Positions 54,699 to 63,962 of a DNA stretch of 64,000 nt are shown here, piece by piece. Each line of letters opens with the position of its first letter. Positions within the stretch are counted from its first letter, which is position 1. This stretch comes from Arachis hypogaea. Its lineage: Eukaryota > Streptophyta > Magnoliopsida > Fabales > Fabaceae. A program made the position numbers and the translations under genes. The notes beneath the pieces were generated by a model. That model did not search any database, was not told where the DNA came from, and saw only the letters and a list, made by a program, of their open reading frames with translations. The stretch covers positions 71,290,528 to 71,354,527 of the forward strand of contig NC_092044.1 of the NCBI RefSeq assembly GCF_003086295.3, read 5' to 3'.

Positions 54699-55939
54699 TG
54701 GTGCACGGAATTGTGATCACACTTTTCACAACTCCGGTACAACTAACCAGCAAGTGCACTGGGTCGTCTAACTAATAAAACCTTACGCGAGTAAGGATCG
54801 ATCCCACGGAGATTGCCGGCTTAAAGCAAGCTATGGTCATCCTGTAAATCTTAGTCAGGCGGATTCAATTGGTAATGAGTTTTGATAATTGAAAGATAAA
54901 TAAAACATAAATTAAAATAAAGATACTTATGTAATTCATTGGTGGGAATTTCAGATAAGCATTTGGAGATGCTTTGTTGCTTCTGAACCTCTGCTTTCCT
55001 ATTGTCTTCATCCAATCATGCGTGCTCCCTTCCATCGTAAGCTGTATGTTGGTGGATCACTGTTGTCAATGGCTACCATCCGTCCTCTCAGTGAAAATGG
55101 TCCAGGTATGGTTTCTGTACGGCTAATCAACTGTTGGATCTCTCGTCTCGGATGAAATATACCAGGCACAGCTACCGCACGGCTAATCATTTGTCGGTTC
55201 TCACTTGTGTCGGAATAGGATCTTTCTATCCTTTTGCACACTGTCACTATGCCCAACATTCATGAGTTTGAAGCTCGTCACAGTCATCCCGTCCCAGATC
55301 CTACTCGGATTACCACAGACAAGGTTTAGGCTTTCTGGATCTCGGGAATGCTGCCAATTGGTTCTAGCTTCTACCACGAGGGTTCTAATCTCATAGATTC
55401 GAATGCTCTGTTTTCAGGAGAGGCAAGTCAAATCCATGGATCAGAGACCCAAGAGACTATACTCCAGCTGTCGTCCAATGACTACATTGAACATCATGTA
55501 GACCGCTTGTGGTTGTCAGACACGTGGATCTTGGCTAAGCGAGTAACGAAGATAGTGGGTGATTGTTATGGGTCACCCCTTCATTCTGACTTAACTGAAT
55601 TAAGTACAAGAGTATATCTTGGAGAAGAAGTAAGCGTGAATTGAAAGAGAAACAATAGTACTTGCATTAATTCATGAAGAACAGCAGAGCTCCGCAGCTT
55701 AATCTCTGAGGTGTAGAAACTCCACCGTTGGAAAATACATAAGAGAAAAAGGTCTAGGCATGGCCAAATGGCCAGCCTCCCAAATGTGAAAAATGGCATA
55801 AGATAAGTTGTTAATATAATAGTAAAAAGTGCTATTTATACTAAACTAGTTACTAAGGATTATAGAAAATAAGTAACTAAAACATACTAAAAACTACCTA
55901 AAAATAATGCCAAAAAGCGTATAAATTATTCGCTCATCA
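54699..55939 (-). repeat. 5' LTR of G1 (1241 bp), palindromic block deleted
   Basis: It has both LTR ends (TGATGAGCGAATAATTTATACG at 55939, CCGTGCACCA at 54699). Relative to the 3' LTR it lacks 339 bp between two copies of AAGTAACTAA (37536-37545 and 37876-37885 in the 3' LTR). One copy remains at 55871-55880. The lost segment contains the whole palindromic array. Confidence 0.9.
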
Positions 55940-55944
55940 CATAC

Positions 55945-56672
55945 CTTGAGGATAATCAGAAGCTCCCAGTTATCATTGCACGGGAACTCACATCCCAACA
56001 GGAGGAGCAGTTGCTTAGTGTGCTGAGAAAACACAAGAAGGCAATTGGGTGGAACTTGGCAGATATAGTAGGTATCAGCCCCTAAGTTTGTGAACACTGG
56101 ATATTTTTAGAGGAGGGAGCAAGGCCTGTCTGTCAACCTCAAAGGCGGCTTAACCCCACTATCCTGGAAGTTGTCAAGAAGGAAGTGACCAGATTACTTG
56201 TAGCAGACATCATCTACCCCATCTCAGATAGCTAATGGGTCAGTCCAGTATAAGTGGTGCCCAAGAATGAGCAAGGAAAGCTCATAACAACTAGAGTGCA
56301 GAATGCCTGGAGAGTGTGCATTGATTATAGGCGCCTCAATCAGGCTACTTGCAAGGATCACTACCCATTGCCTTTCATCGATCAGATGCTGGATCACCTG
56401 TCAGGTAAATCACACTACTGCTTTTTAGATGGGTTATACTGGATATTTTCAGATTCATATAGCTCCTGAAGATCAGGAGAAAACTACTTTTACATGTCCC
56501 TTCAGAACGTATGCATATAAGAGAATGCCTTTCGGCTTATGTAATGCACCGGCTATGTTCCAAAGATGCATGATGAGCATTTTCTCAGATTTTCTTAAAG
56601 ACTGTATGGAAGTTTTCATGGATGATTTTATTGTGTATGGTGATTCTTTCAACCTTTGCTTGGATAGTTTAG
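55945..56672 (+). pseudogene. pol: Reverse transcriptase of G3, partial and decayed
   Basis: It continues the gag-protease ORF across G1 (EDNQKLPVIIARELTSQQ, KKAIGWNLADIVGIS). It has RRLNPTILEVVKKEV, WRVCIDYRRLNQATCKDHYP, FTCPFRTYAYKRMPFGLCNA and the active site VFMDDFIVYGDSF. TAA replaces likely Gln codons at three places, and a frameshift lies near 56435. Several Arg codons have become Cys or Trp. E1c cuts it at CLDSL. Confidence 0.85.
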
Positions 56673-58326
56673 TGGTGCACGAAATTGTGATCTCAATGGT
56701 GCCAACAACTTGGTACGTACAATTGTAATCTCAACTCTTTTTTCACAACTTTGCACAATTAACCAGCAAGTGAACTGGGTCGTCCAAGTAATACCTCACA
56801 TGAGTAAGGTTTGATCCCACGGAGATTGTCAGTTTGAAGCAAGCTATGGTCATCTTGTAAATCTTTGTCAGGCGGATTCAAATAGTTATGGAGTTTTGAT
56901 AATTAAAAGATAAATAAACTTAAAATAAAGATAGAGATACTTATGTAGTTCATTGGTGAGAATTTCAGATAAGCGTATGGAGATGCGTTATTCCTTCTGA
57001 ATCTCTGCTTTCCTACTGCCTTCATCCAATCCTTCATACTCCTTTCTTTGGCAAGCTGTATGTTGAGGGATCACCGTTGTCAATGGCTACCGTCCGTCCT
57101 CTCAGTGAAAATGGTCCAAATGCGCTGTCACCGCACAGCTAATCATCTGTCGGTACTCACTCATGTTGGAATAGGATCCATTGATCCTTTTGCGTTTATC
57201 ACTACGCCCAACAGTCGCGAGTTTGAAGCTCGTCACAGTCATCCCATCCCAGATCCTACTCAAAATACCACAAACAATGTTTAGACTTTCCGGATCTCAA
57301 GAATGCTGCCAATTAGTTCTAGCTTATACCATGAAGACTCTGATAGTGAACCAGAAGGCTAAGAGATATGCATTCAAGCTCGTTTGTATGTAGAACGGGA
57401 GTGTTTGTCAAGCACGCGTTCATAAGTGAGAATGGTGATGAGCATCACATAATCATCACATTCATCATGTTCTTGTGTGTGAATGGATATCTTAGATCAA
57501 GAATAAGCATGAATTGAATAGAAAACAGTAGTAATTGCATTAATACTTGAGGAATAGCAGAGCTCCACACCTTAATCTATGGTGTGTAGAAACTCCACCG
57601 TTGAAAATACATAAGTGATGATGGTCCAGACATGGCCGTGAGGCCAGCCCCCAATGTCTAAGATAGCATAAAACTGATCAAAGATCCCAGCATGTCTAAT
57701 ATAATAGTAAAAGGTCATATTTATACTAGACTAGTTATTAGGGTTTATAGAAATAAGTAAATGATGCAGTAATCCACTTCCAGGTCCACTTGGCGTGTGT
57801 TTGGGCTGAGCATTGAAGTTTTCATGTGTAGAGACTTTACTTGGAGTTAAACGCCAGTTTGTAGCCTGTTTTGGGCATTTAGCTCTAGCTTGTAACCTGT
57901 TTCTGGCGTTTAACGCCAGAATAGGGCATGGAGTTGGCGTTTGAACGCCAATTTGCGTCATCAAAACTCGAGCAAAGTATGGACTATTATATATTTCTGG
58001 AAAGCCCTGGATGTCTACTTTCCAACGCAGTTGAGAGCGCGCCATTTGGATTTCTGTAGCTCCAAATTTTCCCTTTCAAATGCAGGGAGGTCAGAATCCA
58101 ACAACATCAGCAGTCCTTTTTCAGCCTCTGAATAAGATTTTTGCTCATGTCTCTCAATTTCAGCCAGAAAATACCTAAAATCACAGAAAAATACACAAAC
58201 TCATAGTAAAGTCCAAAAATGTGAATTTTGCTTAAAAACTAATAAAAATATACTAAAAACTAACTAAATCATACTAAAAACTATGTAAAGTCAATGACAA
58301 AAAGCGTATAAATTATCCGCTCATCA
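56673..58326 (-). repeat. 3' LTR of E1c (1654 bp)
   Basis: Starts TGATGAGCGGATAATTTATACGC at 58326, ends TTTCGTGCACCA at 56673. Its inner end carries the same extra segment as E1-1 (the GGTACGTACAATTGTAATCTC region). Palindromic array at 57842-57951, TATA-like TATAAATATGACC in sense near 57713-57725. Confidence 0.92.
57842..57951. repeat. Palindromic array in the E1c LTR
   Basis: The words are TTGGAGTTAAACGCCAG, GGGCATTTAGCTCTAG, CTGGCGTTTAACGCCAG and TTGGCGTTTGAACGCCAA. Confidence 0.88.
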
Positions 58327-58364
58327 CAACACCAAACTTAAATTGTTGCTTGTCCCCAAGCAAC
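58327..58364 (-). promoter_or_regulatory. Hairpin and polypurine tract of E1c
   Basis: In sense a perfect 8-bp hairpin GTTGCTTG-GGGA-CAAGCAAC (58364-58345) is followed by AATTTAAGTTTGGTGTTG, which runs into the LTR start. The loop GGGA fits the GNRA tetraloop pattern. Confidence 0.82.
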
Positions 58365-59440
58365 TGAAAACAAAATAGGATAAAAAGAAGAGAATATGCC
58401 ATGAATCTCATAATATCAATGAAACTTAGTTTTAATTAGATGAGCGGGGCTAGTAGCTTTTTGCTTCCGAACAGTTTTGGCATCTCACTTTTTCCTTTGA
58501 AGTTCAGAATGATTGGCATATATAGGAACTCAGAATTAAGAGTGTTATTGATTCTCCTAGTTTAGTATATTAATTCTTGAACACAACTACTTTATGTGTC
58601 TTGGCCGTGGCTCTAAGCACTTTGTTTTCCAGTATTACCACCGGATACATAAATGCCACAGACACATAACTAGGTGAACCTTTTCAGATTGTGACTCAGC
58701 TTTGCTAAAGTCCCCAGTTAGAGGTATCCAGAGTTCTTAAGCACACTCTTTTTCTTTGGATCACGATTTTAACCACTCAGTCTCAAGCTTTTCACTTGGA
58801 CCTTCATGTCACAAGCACATGGTTAGGGACAGCTTGATTTAGCCGCTTAGGCCTGGATTTTATTCCTTTAGGCCCTCCAATCCATTAATGCTCAAAGCCT
58901 TGGATCCCTTTTTACCCTTGCTTTTTAGTTTAAAAGGTTATTGGATTTTTCTGCTTGCTTTTTCTTTTTCTTTCTTTTTCATTTTCGCTTTTTCTCTCTC
59001 TCTTTTTTTTTGCAAGCGTTGTCATTCACTGCTTTTTCTTGCTTCAAGAATCAATTTTATGATTTTTCAGATTATCAATGACATTTTTCCTTTTTCATTA
59101 TTCTTTCAAGATCCAACAATTTTAACATTCATAAACAACAAGATAAAAAATATGCACTATTCAAGCATTCATTCAGAAAACAAAAAGTATTGCCACCACA
59201 TCAAAATAATTAAATTAATTTCAAGATAAAATTTGAAATTCAAGTACCTCTTGTTCTTTTGTAATTAGGCACATTTTTCATTTAAGAGAGGTGAAGGATT
59301 CATGGAGTTATTCGTAGCTTTAAGACATAGACACTAGATACTAATGATTATGTAATAAAGACACAAACATAGACAAACATAAAGTATCAAATTCGAAAAA
59401 CAGAAAAATAAGAACAAGAAAATCAAAGAACGGGTCCACC
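58365..59440 (-). other. 3' UTR of the E1c aORF transcript
   Basis: T-rich non-coding sequence shared with E1b and G1. No gene is seen. Confidence 0.65.
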
Positions 59441-60388
59441 TTAGTGTGGAGGAAAATGCATCCCTTGAGGCATCTTAGGAATTTCTTGATGAGGAACTTC
59501 CTCATGCTCTTGTTGATGTCCATGAGTGGGCTCTCTTGTTTGCTCTATCCTTTTCTTAGTCATGGGCTTGTCCTCTTCAATGTGGATGTCTCCTTCTATG
59601 TCAATCCCAGCCAAATTGCATAGGTGAAAAATGAGATGAGGAAAGGCTAACCTTGCCAAAGTGGAGAACTTGTCAGCCACCTTGTAGAGTTCTAGAGGTA
59701 TGATCTCATGAACTTCCACTTCCTCCCCAATCATGATACTATGGATCATGATGGCCCGATCCACAGTTACTTCAGATCGGTTGCTAGTAGGAATGATGGA
59801 GCATTGGATGAACTCTAACCATCCTCTAGCCACAGGCTTAAGGTCCGGTCTTCTTAATTGAACCAGATTGCCTCTTGAGTCTCTTTTCCATTGAGCTCCT
59901 TCCACACATATGTCCATGAGGACTTGGTCCAACCTTTGATCAAAGTTGACCCTTCTAGTGTAGGGGCGTACGTTTTCTTGCATCATTGGCAAGTGGAACG
60001 CCAACCTTACATTTTCTGGACTGAAATCTAAGTATTTCCCCTGAACCATTGTAAGCCAATTCTTTGGATTCGGGTTCACACTTTGATCATGGTTCTTAGT
60101 GATCCATGCATTAGCATAGAACTCTTGAACCATTAAGATTCTGACTTGTTGAATGAGGTTGGTGAGAACTTCCCAACCTCTTCTTTGGATTTCATGTCGG
60201 AACTCCGGATACTCATTCTTCTTGAGCATGAAAGGGACCTCAGGGATCACCTTCTTCTTGGCCACAACTTCATAGAAGTGGTCTTGATGGACCTTTGAGA
60301 TGAATCTTTCCATCTCCCATGACTCAGAGGTGGAAGCTTTTGCCTTCCCTTTCCTCTTTCTAGAGGTTTCTTCGGCCTTAGGTGCCAT
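59441..60388 (-). CDS. Intact aORF of E1c (315 aa), C-terminal coiled coil deleted
   Basis: Starts MAPKAEETSRKRKGKAKAST at 60388. A basic Ser/Lys-rich tail (residues 1-25) is followed by the core (ERFISKVHQDHFYEVVAKKK, EIQRRGWEVL, MVQEFYANAWIT, VARGWLEFIQCSIIPTSNRS, VDRAIMIHSIMIGEEVEVHE, FPHLIFHLCNLAGI). It ends MPQGMHFPPH, where G1 and E1b continue into a coiled coil. A TATA box about 190 nt upstream and a palindromic array suggest its own promoter. No enzymatic motif is seen. It could be a DNA- or RNA-binding accessory protein of the element. Confidence 0.82.
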   Translation of the reverse strand: MAPKAEETSRKRKGKAKASTSESWEMERFISKVHQDHFYEVVAKKKVIPEVPFMLKKNEYPEFRHEIQRRGWEVLTNLIQQVRILMVQEFYANAWITKNHDQSVNPNPKNWLTMVQGKYLDFSPENVRLAFHLPMMQENVRPYTRRVNFDQRLDQVLMDICVEGAQWKRDSRGNLVQLRRPDLKPVARGWLEFIQCSIIPTSNRSEVTVDRAIMIHSIMIGEEVEVHEIIPLELYKVADKFSTLARLAFPHLIFHLCNLAGIDIEGDIHIEEDKPMTKKRIEQTREPTHGHQQEHEEVPHQEIPKMPQGMHFPPH

Positions 60389-60424
60389 AAATGGTTATGG
60401 AAAAACAAAAAGTAATACTTTTAC

Positions 60425-60462
60425 CACACCAAACTTAAAAGGTTTGCTCGTCCTCGAGCAAA
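60425..60462 (-). promoter_or_regulatory. Second hairpin/PPT-like module in front of the E1c aORF
   Basis: In sense a perfect 8-bp hairpin TTTGCTCG-AGGA-CGAGCAAA (60462-60443) is followed by CCTTTTAAGTTTGGTGTGG, some 35 nt before the aORF ATG. It has the same layout as the terminal PPT module with a different stem. Decayed versions are at 39546-39583 and 25618-25656. Confidence 0.7.
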
Positions 60463-60577
60463 AGAAGAAAGAAAGAAGGGAGAGAAGAAGAAAATAGAGG
60501 AGATGGAGGGAGATAGAGGTTCGGCCAAGGGGGTAGGAGAGTGTTTGTGATGTGTGAAAATAAAGAAGTGAAGAGGG

Positions 60578-60586
60578 GTATTTATA
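60578..60586 (-). promoter_or_regulatory. TATA box of the E1c aORF promoter
   Basis: CTATAAATA in sense, about 190 nt upstream of the ATG at 60388 and 280 bp downstream of the palindromic array. Confidence 0.65.
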
Positions 60587-60865
60587 GGGAAAAAGAGGGA
60601 GAGTGGCCGAATGGAATTGGGTGGGTTTGTGAGGGAAACGTGTTTGAATTTGAAAGTGAGGTAGGTGGGGTTTTTGGGGAAGAGATATGGAGGTGATTGG
60701 TAAAGAGAATATAGGGAAGAGGATAGGATTTGATTGGTGAGTGGTGATTTGGGTGGAGTGTTATAGAGATGTGTGAGGGGAAAAGAGAGAGAGGTGGGGT
60801 AGGTGGGGATTCTGTGGGATCCACAGATCCTGAGGGGTCAAGGATTTTTTATCCTTGCTCCTTTT

Positions 60866-61120
60866 AGGCGTGCAAAACGCCCTTATTATGCAATCCTAGC
60901 ATTTAATGCCAGACTGCTGCCTGTTTCTGGCGTTAAGCACCAGCTTTTATACCTTTCCTGGCATTTAACACCAAGCTGTTACTTATTTCTGGCGTTAAAC
61001 ACCAGCTTTGTGCCCTTTTCTGGCGTTAAACGCCAGTCTGGTGCCTATTTCTGGCGTTAAACGCCCAGACTGGGCATTTAACGCCCATTCTGCTACTCTT
61101 ACTGGCGTTTAAATGCCAGT
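60866..61120. repeat. Internal palindromic array of E1c (8-9 copies)
   Basis: The words include CTGGCGTTAAGCACCAG, CTGGCATTTAACACCA, CTGGCGTTAAACACCAG, CTGGCGTTAAACGCCAG, CTGGCGTTAAACGCCCAG, GGGCATTTAACGCCC and CTGGCGTTTAAATGCCAG. They are separated by about 12-18 bp. Confidence 0.9.
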
Positions 61121-61295
61121 AAGTTCCTCCTCCAGGGTGTAGATAAATAACATAGATAAATAAAAATTGAGTTGCCTCCCAACAAGCGCTTCTTTAATGT
61201 CAAAGCTTTACATTGGGCTTTCATGGAGCCTCACAGATATTCAGAGCATGGTTGGGGCCTCTCAACACCAAACTTAGAGTTTGGTTGTGGCCTCC
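61121..61295 (-). pseudogene. Pol-end hairpin and protease-end remnant of E1c
   Basis: The hairpin in sense is TTGGGAGGCAACTCAA (61182-61167), with one stem pair weakened to G-T. Beyond it the sequence matches the region after the G1 protease (61264-61279 has the PPT-like motif, then GGAGGCCAC). The E2-type LTR then cuts it. Confidence 0.55.
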
Positions 61296-62749
61296 TAACG
61301 TTAGGATTTTTGCTAGTAAAGAATTTTATAAAAATATAGTCGCGTTGTAAGTATAGATTCTAAACCAACAGAAAATCCCTTCGTGCAAATATTTTGGTTG
61401 TCACAAGTAACAAACCCCTAAATAAATTGATAACCGAAGTATTCAAACCTCGGGTCGTCTTCTCAAGGAATTGTCAGGAGGTATGTTCTTATTATTGGTT
61501 ATGAGTCTTGTAAATTGGGGGTTTTGAAAGTAAGGAAGAAGTATGTTAATTGACAAGTAAAATAAATAAATAACTGTAAAATAATTTCTTGGCAAGATAT
61601 GAGAAATTGGAAGTCTTATCCTAGTTATCCTTATCGATGGTGATGAGAATTGAGTTTTAATCCCACTTAGTTAACCTTTACTAAAGCAAAGGAAAGTCAA
61701 GTGGACTAATTAGTTTGATCCTCAGGTCCTAGTCAACTCCTAAGAAAGGACTAGAGTTATTGGAATTCAATTCAATTAGCAAAAATAGTAATTATCAATC
61801 ACGATGAGTTTGATAACTCCAGAGTCACCAATTAATCAACCAGAGCCAAGAATATACAAAACTAAATTAAAATCATAAATATCTGGAATACCTCAAATTG
61901 CATGGAGATGTCAATTCTAACATGGAAAAGTTCATAAGCCAATTGGGCAACATAAATCAAACACAAATAAAAGCTTCAGAGTAAACAAAAATAGAAGAGA
62001 AACATAAATTATTGAACCTGGTATGAAGAAACAATCCTAATCCTAATAGAAATCCTAATCCTAAATCCTAAGAGAGAGGAGAGAACCTCTCTCTCTAAAA
62101 ACTACATCTAAAACCTAAAATTGTGAATAATGATTGAATTTCCAGTCCTCCCCTGAGTCTCTGCATGTTCCTTGACTTTAATCTGTGTTTCTGGGCCAAA
62201 AACTGGGTTGAAATGTGGCCCAGAATCTCTGCCAGTGACTTTTGTAATTCTGTAGATCATGCACGTCACGCGTCCGCGTCGTCCACGCGATTGCGTCACT
62301 CAGCGTTTTTCGTACCACGTGTGTGCGTCGTCCACGCATTTGTGTCATTCGTGCAGCTTCTAATCTGCGCAGTCGCGTCAGGCATGCGAACGCGTCACTC
62401 TGATTTCTTCCATTTCGTGCGGTCGCGTGAGCCATGCGACCGCGTGACTTCTCGCTGGTCATCTCCTCAATTCCTTGTGTTCCATCCATTTTTGCACACT
62501 TCCTCTTCATTCTCTAAGCCATTCCTGCCCTATGAAGCCTGAAACACTTAACACACAGATCAAGGCATCGAATGGTAATAAGAGAGGATTAAGATTAGCT
62601 AAATGAAGACCAAAGAAGCATGTTTTCAATCATAGAACTAAACTAGGAAGGAATTTTAAAATCATGCAAATCCTATGAATAAGTGGGTGAAAAGCTTGAT
62701 AAAACCACTCAATTAAATACAATATAAACCATAAAATAGTGGTTTATTA
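61296..62749 (-). repeat. Family-B LTR, solo or truncated (1454 bp)
   Basis: Sense start TAATAAACCACTATTTTATGG at 62749, sense end TAACGTTA at 61296 (TG and CA ends both mutated). It is diverged from the E2 LTRs. The left flank is CCTCC, but no matching duplication follows on the right, where a plus-strand family-A LTR begins at once. Confidence 0.85.
62264..62448. repeat. Family-B palindromic array in the 61296-62749 LTR
   Basis: The words are GTCACGCGTCCGCGTCG, CACGCGATTGCGTC, CACGTGTGTGCGTCG, TGCGCAGTCGCGTC, CATGCGAACGCGTC, GTGCGGTCGCGTGA and CATGCGACCGCGTGA. The set is looser than in E2 (some arms no longer match), as expected for an older copy. Confidence 0.85.
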
Positions 62750-63962
62750 GTTTTTATACACTTTTTGGGGGTAATTTCATGTAGATTTTAGTATGTTTTA
62801 ATTAGTTTTTAATAGAATTTTATTAGTTTTTAGGCAAAAATCATATTTCTGAACTTTACTATGAGTTTGTGTATTTTTCTGTGATTTCAGGTATTTTCTG
62901 GCTGAAATTGAGGGAGCTGAGCAAAAATCTGAGTTAGGCTAAAAAAGGACTGCTTATGATGTTGGATCCTGACCTCCCTACACTCGGAATGGAGTTTTTG
63001 GAGCTACAGGAGTCCAATTGACGCTCTTTCAATTGGGTTGGAAAGTAGACATCCAGGGCTTTCCATCAATATATAATAGTCCATACTTTGCGCAAAGATA
63101 GATGACGTAAACTGGCGTTCAACGCCAGTTCCATGTTGCAGTCTGGCATCCAGCGCTAGAAACAGGTTACAAGTTGGAGTTCAACGCCCAAAACACGTTA
63201 CAACCTGGCGTTCAACTCCAGAAACAGCCCAAGCACATGAGAGGCTTAAGTCTCAGCCCTAGCACACACCATGTGGGCCCCAGAAGTGGATTTCTGCACC
63301 AATTATCTTAGTTTAGTCATTTTCTGTAAACCTAGGTTACTAGTTTACTATTTAAACAAACTTTAGAGACTTATTTTGTACCTCATGACATTTTCAGATC
63401 TGAACTACACACTCTTTGATGGCATGCTTCTCTAAACTCCATTGTTGGGGGTGAGGAGCTCTGCAGCGTCTCGATGAATTAATGCAATTACTTATATTTT
63501 TCCATTCACATATGCGTGCTCCTATCTAAGATGTTCATTCGCACTTAATTATGGAGAAGGTGATGATCCGTGACACTCATCACCTTCCTCAACCCATGAA
63601 CGTGTGTCTGACAACAACCTTCGTTCTACATCAGATTGTATGAATATCTCTTAGATTCCTTAATCAGAATCTTCGTGGTATAAGCCAGAGTGATGGTGGC
63701 ATTCATGAGAATCCGGAAAGTCTAACCTTGTCTGTGGTATTCCGAGTAGGATTCTGGGATTGAATGACTGTGAAGAGCTTCAAACTCCTGAAGGCTGGGC
63801 GTTAGTGACAGACGCAAAAGAATCATTGGATTCTATTCCAACCTGATTGAGAACCGACAGATGATTACCCGTGCTGTGACAGAGCATCTGGACCATTTTC
63901 ACTGAGAGGATGGGAAGTAGCCATTGACAATGGTGACACCCTACATAGAGCTTGCCATGGAA
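62750..63962 (+). repeat. Family-A LTR on the plus strand, both ends cut
   Basis: It begins within the LTR start (TTTTTATACACTTTTTGGGGG, lacking the first dozen or so bases). It follows the family-A LTR through the palindromic array (63112-63221) and promoter to CTTGCCATGGAAGG at about 63962, where similarity stops. In other copies the LTR continues about 400 bp. Confidence 0.8.
63112..63221. repeat. Palindromic array in the terminal family-A LTR
   Basis: The words are CTGGCGTTCAACGCCAG, CTGGCATCCAGCGCTAG, TTGGAGTTCAACGCCC and CTGGCGTTCAACTCCAG. The centres are mostly TTCAA. Confidence 0.88.

Larger units (their letters stand above)
36365..55939 (-). mobile_element. Non-autonomous family-A element G1 with TSD CATAC
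   Basis: CATAC at 36360-36364 and 55940-55944 flanks the element. The order on the minus strand is 5' LTR (54699-55939), PBS, leader, gag-protease, pol-end hairpin, palindromic array, aORF remnant, PPT, 3' LTR (36365-37944). RT, RNase H and integrase are absent. A copia element (41805-52218) splits gag. Confidence 0.93.
29316..56672 (+). mobile_element. Plus-strand Ty3/gypsy element G3, interrupted by two insertions and cut at 56672
   Basis: The pieces are LTR 29316-30827, PBS, leader, gag-protease 33702-36364 and RT 55945-56672. They rejoin once the inserts 30860-33597 (TSD CAATG) and 36365-55939 (TSD CATAC) are removed. It lies in the RT of E1b (left flank GGCGT, 29311-29315). E1c cuts it inside RT, so integrase and the 3' LTR are beyond the window or lost. 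Confidence 0.88.
56673..61295 (-). mobile_element. Family-A element E1c, 3' half
   Basis: On the minus strand: end of the gag-protease region, pol-end hairpin, palindromic array, intact aORF, PPT and 3' LTR. It sits in the RT of G3 (left flank TTTAG, 56668-56672). A family-B LTR starts at 61296 and hides the 5' half. The sequence after the pol-end hairpin matches G1, so it is of the same pol-less type. Confidence 0.85.
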
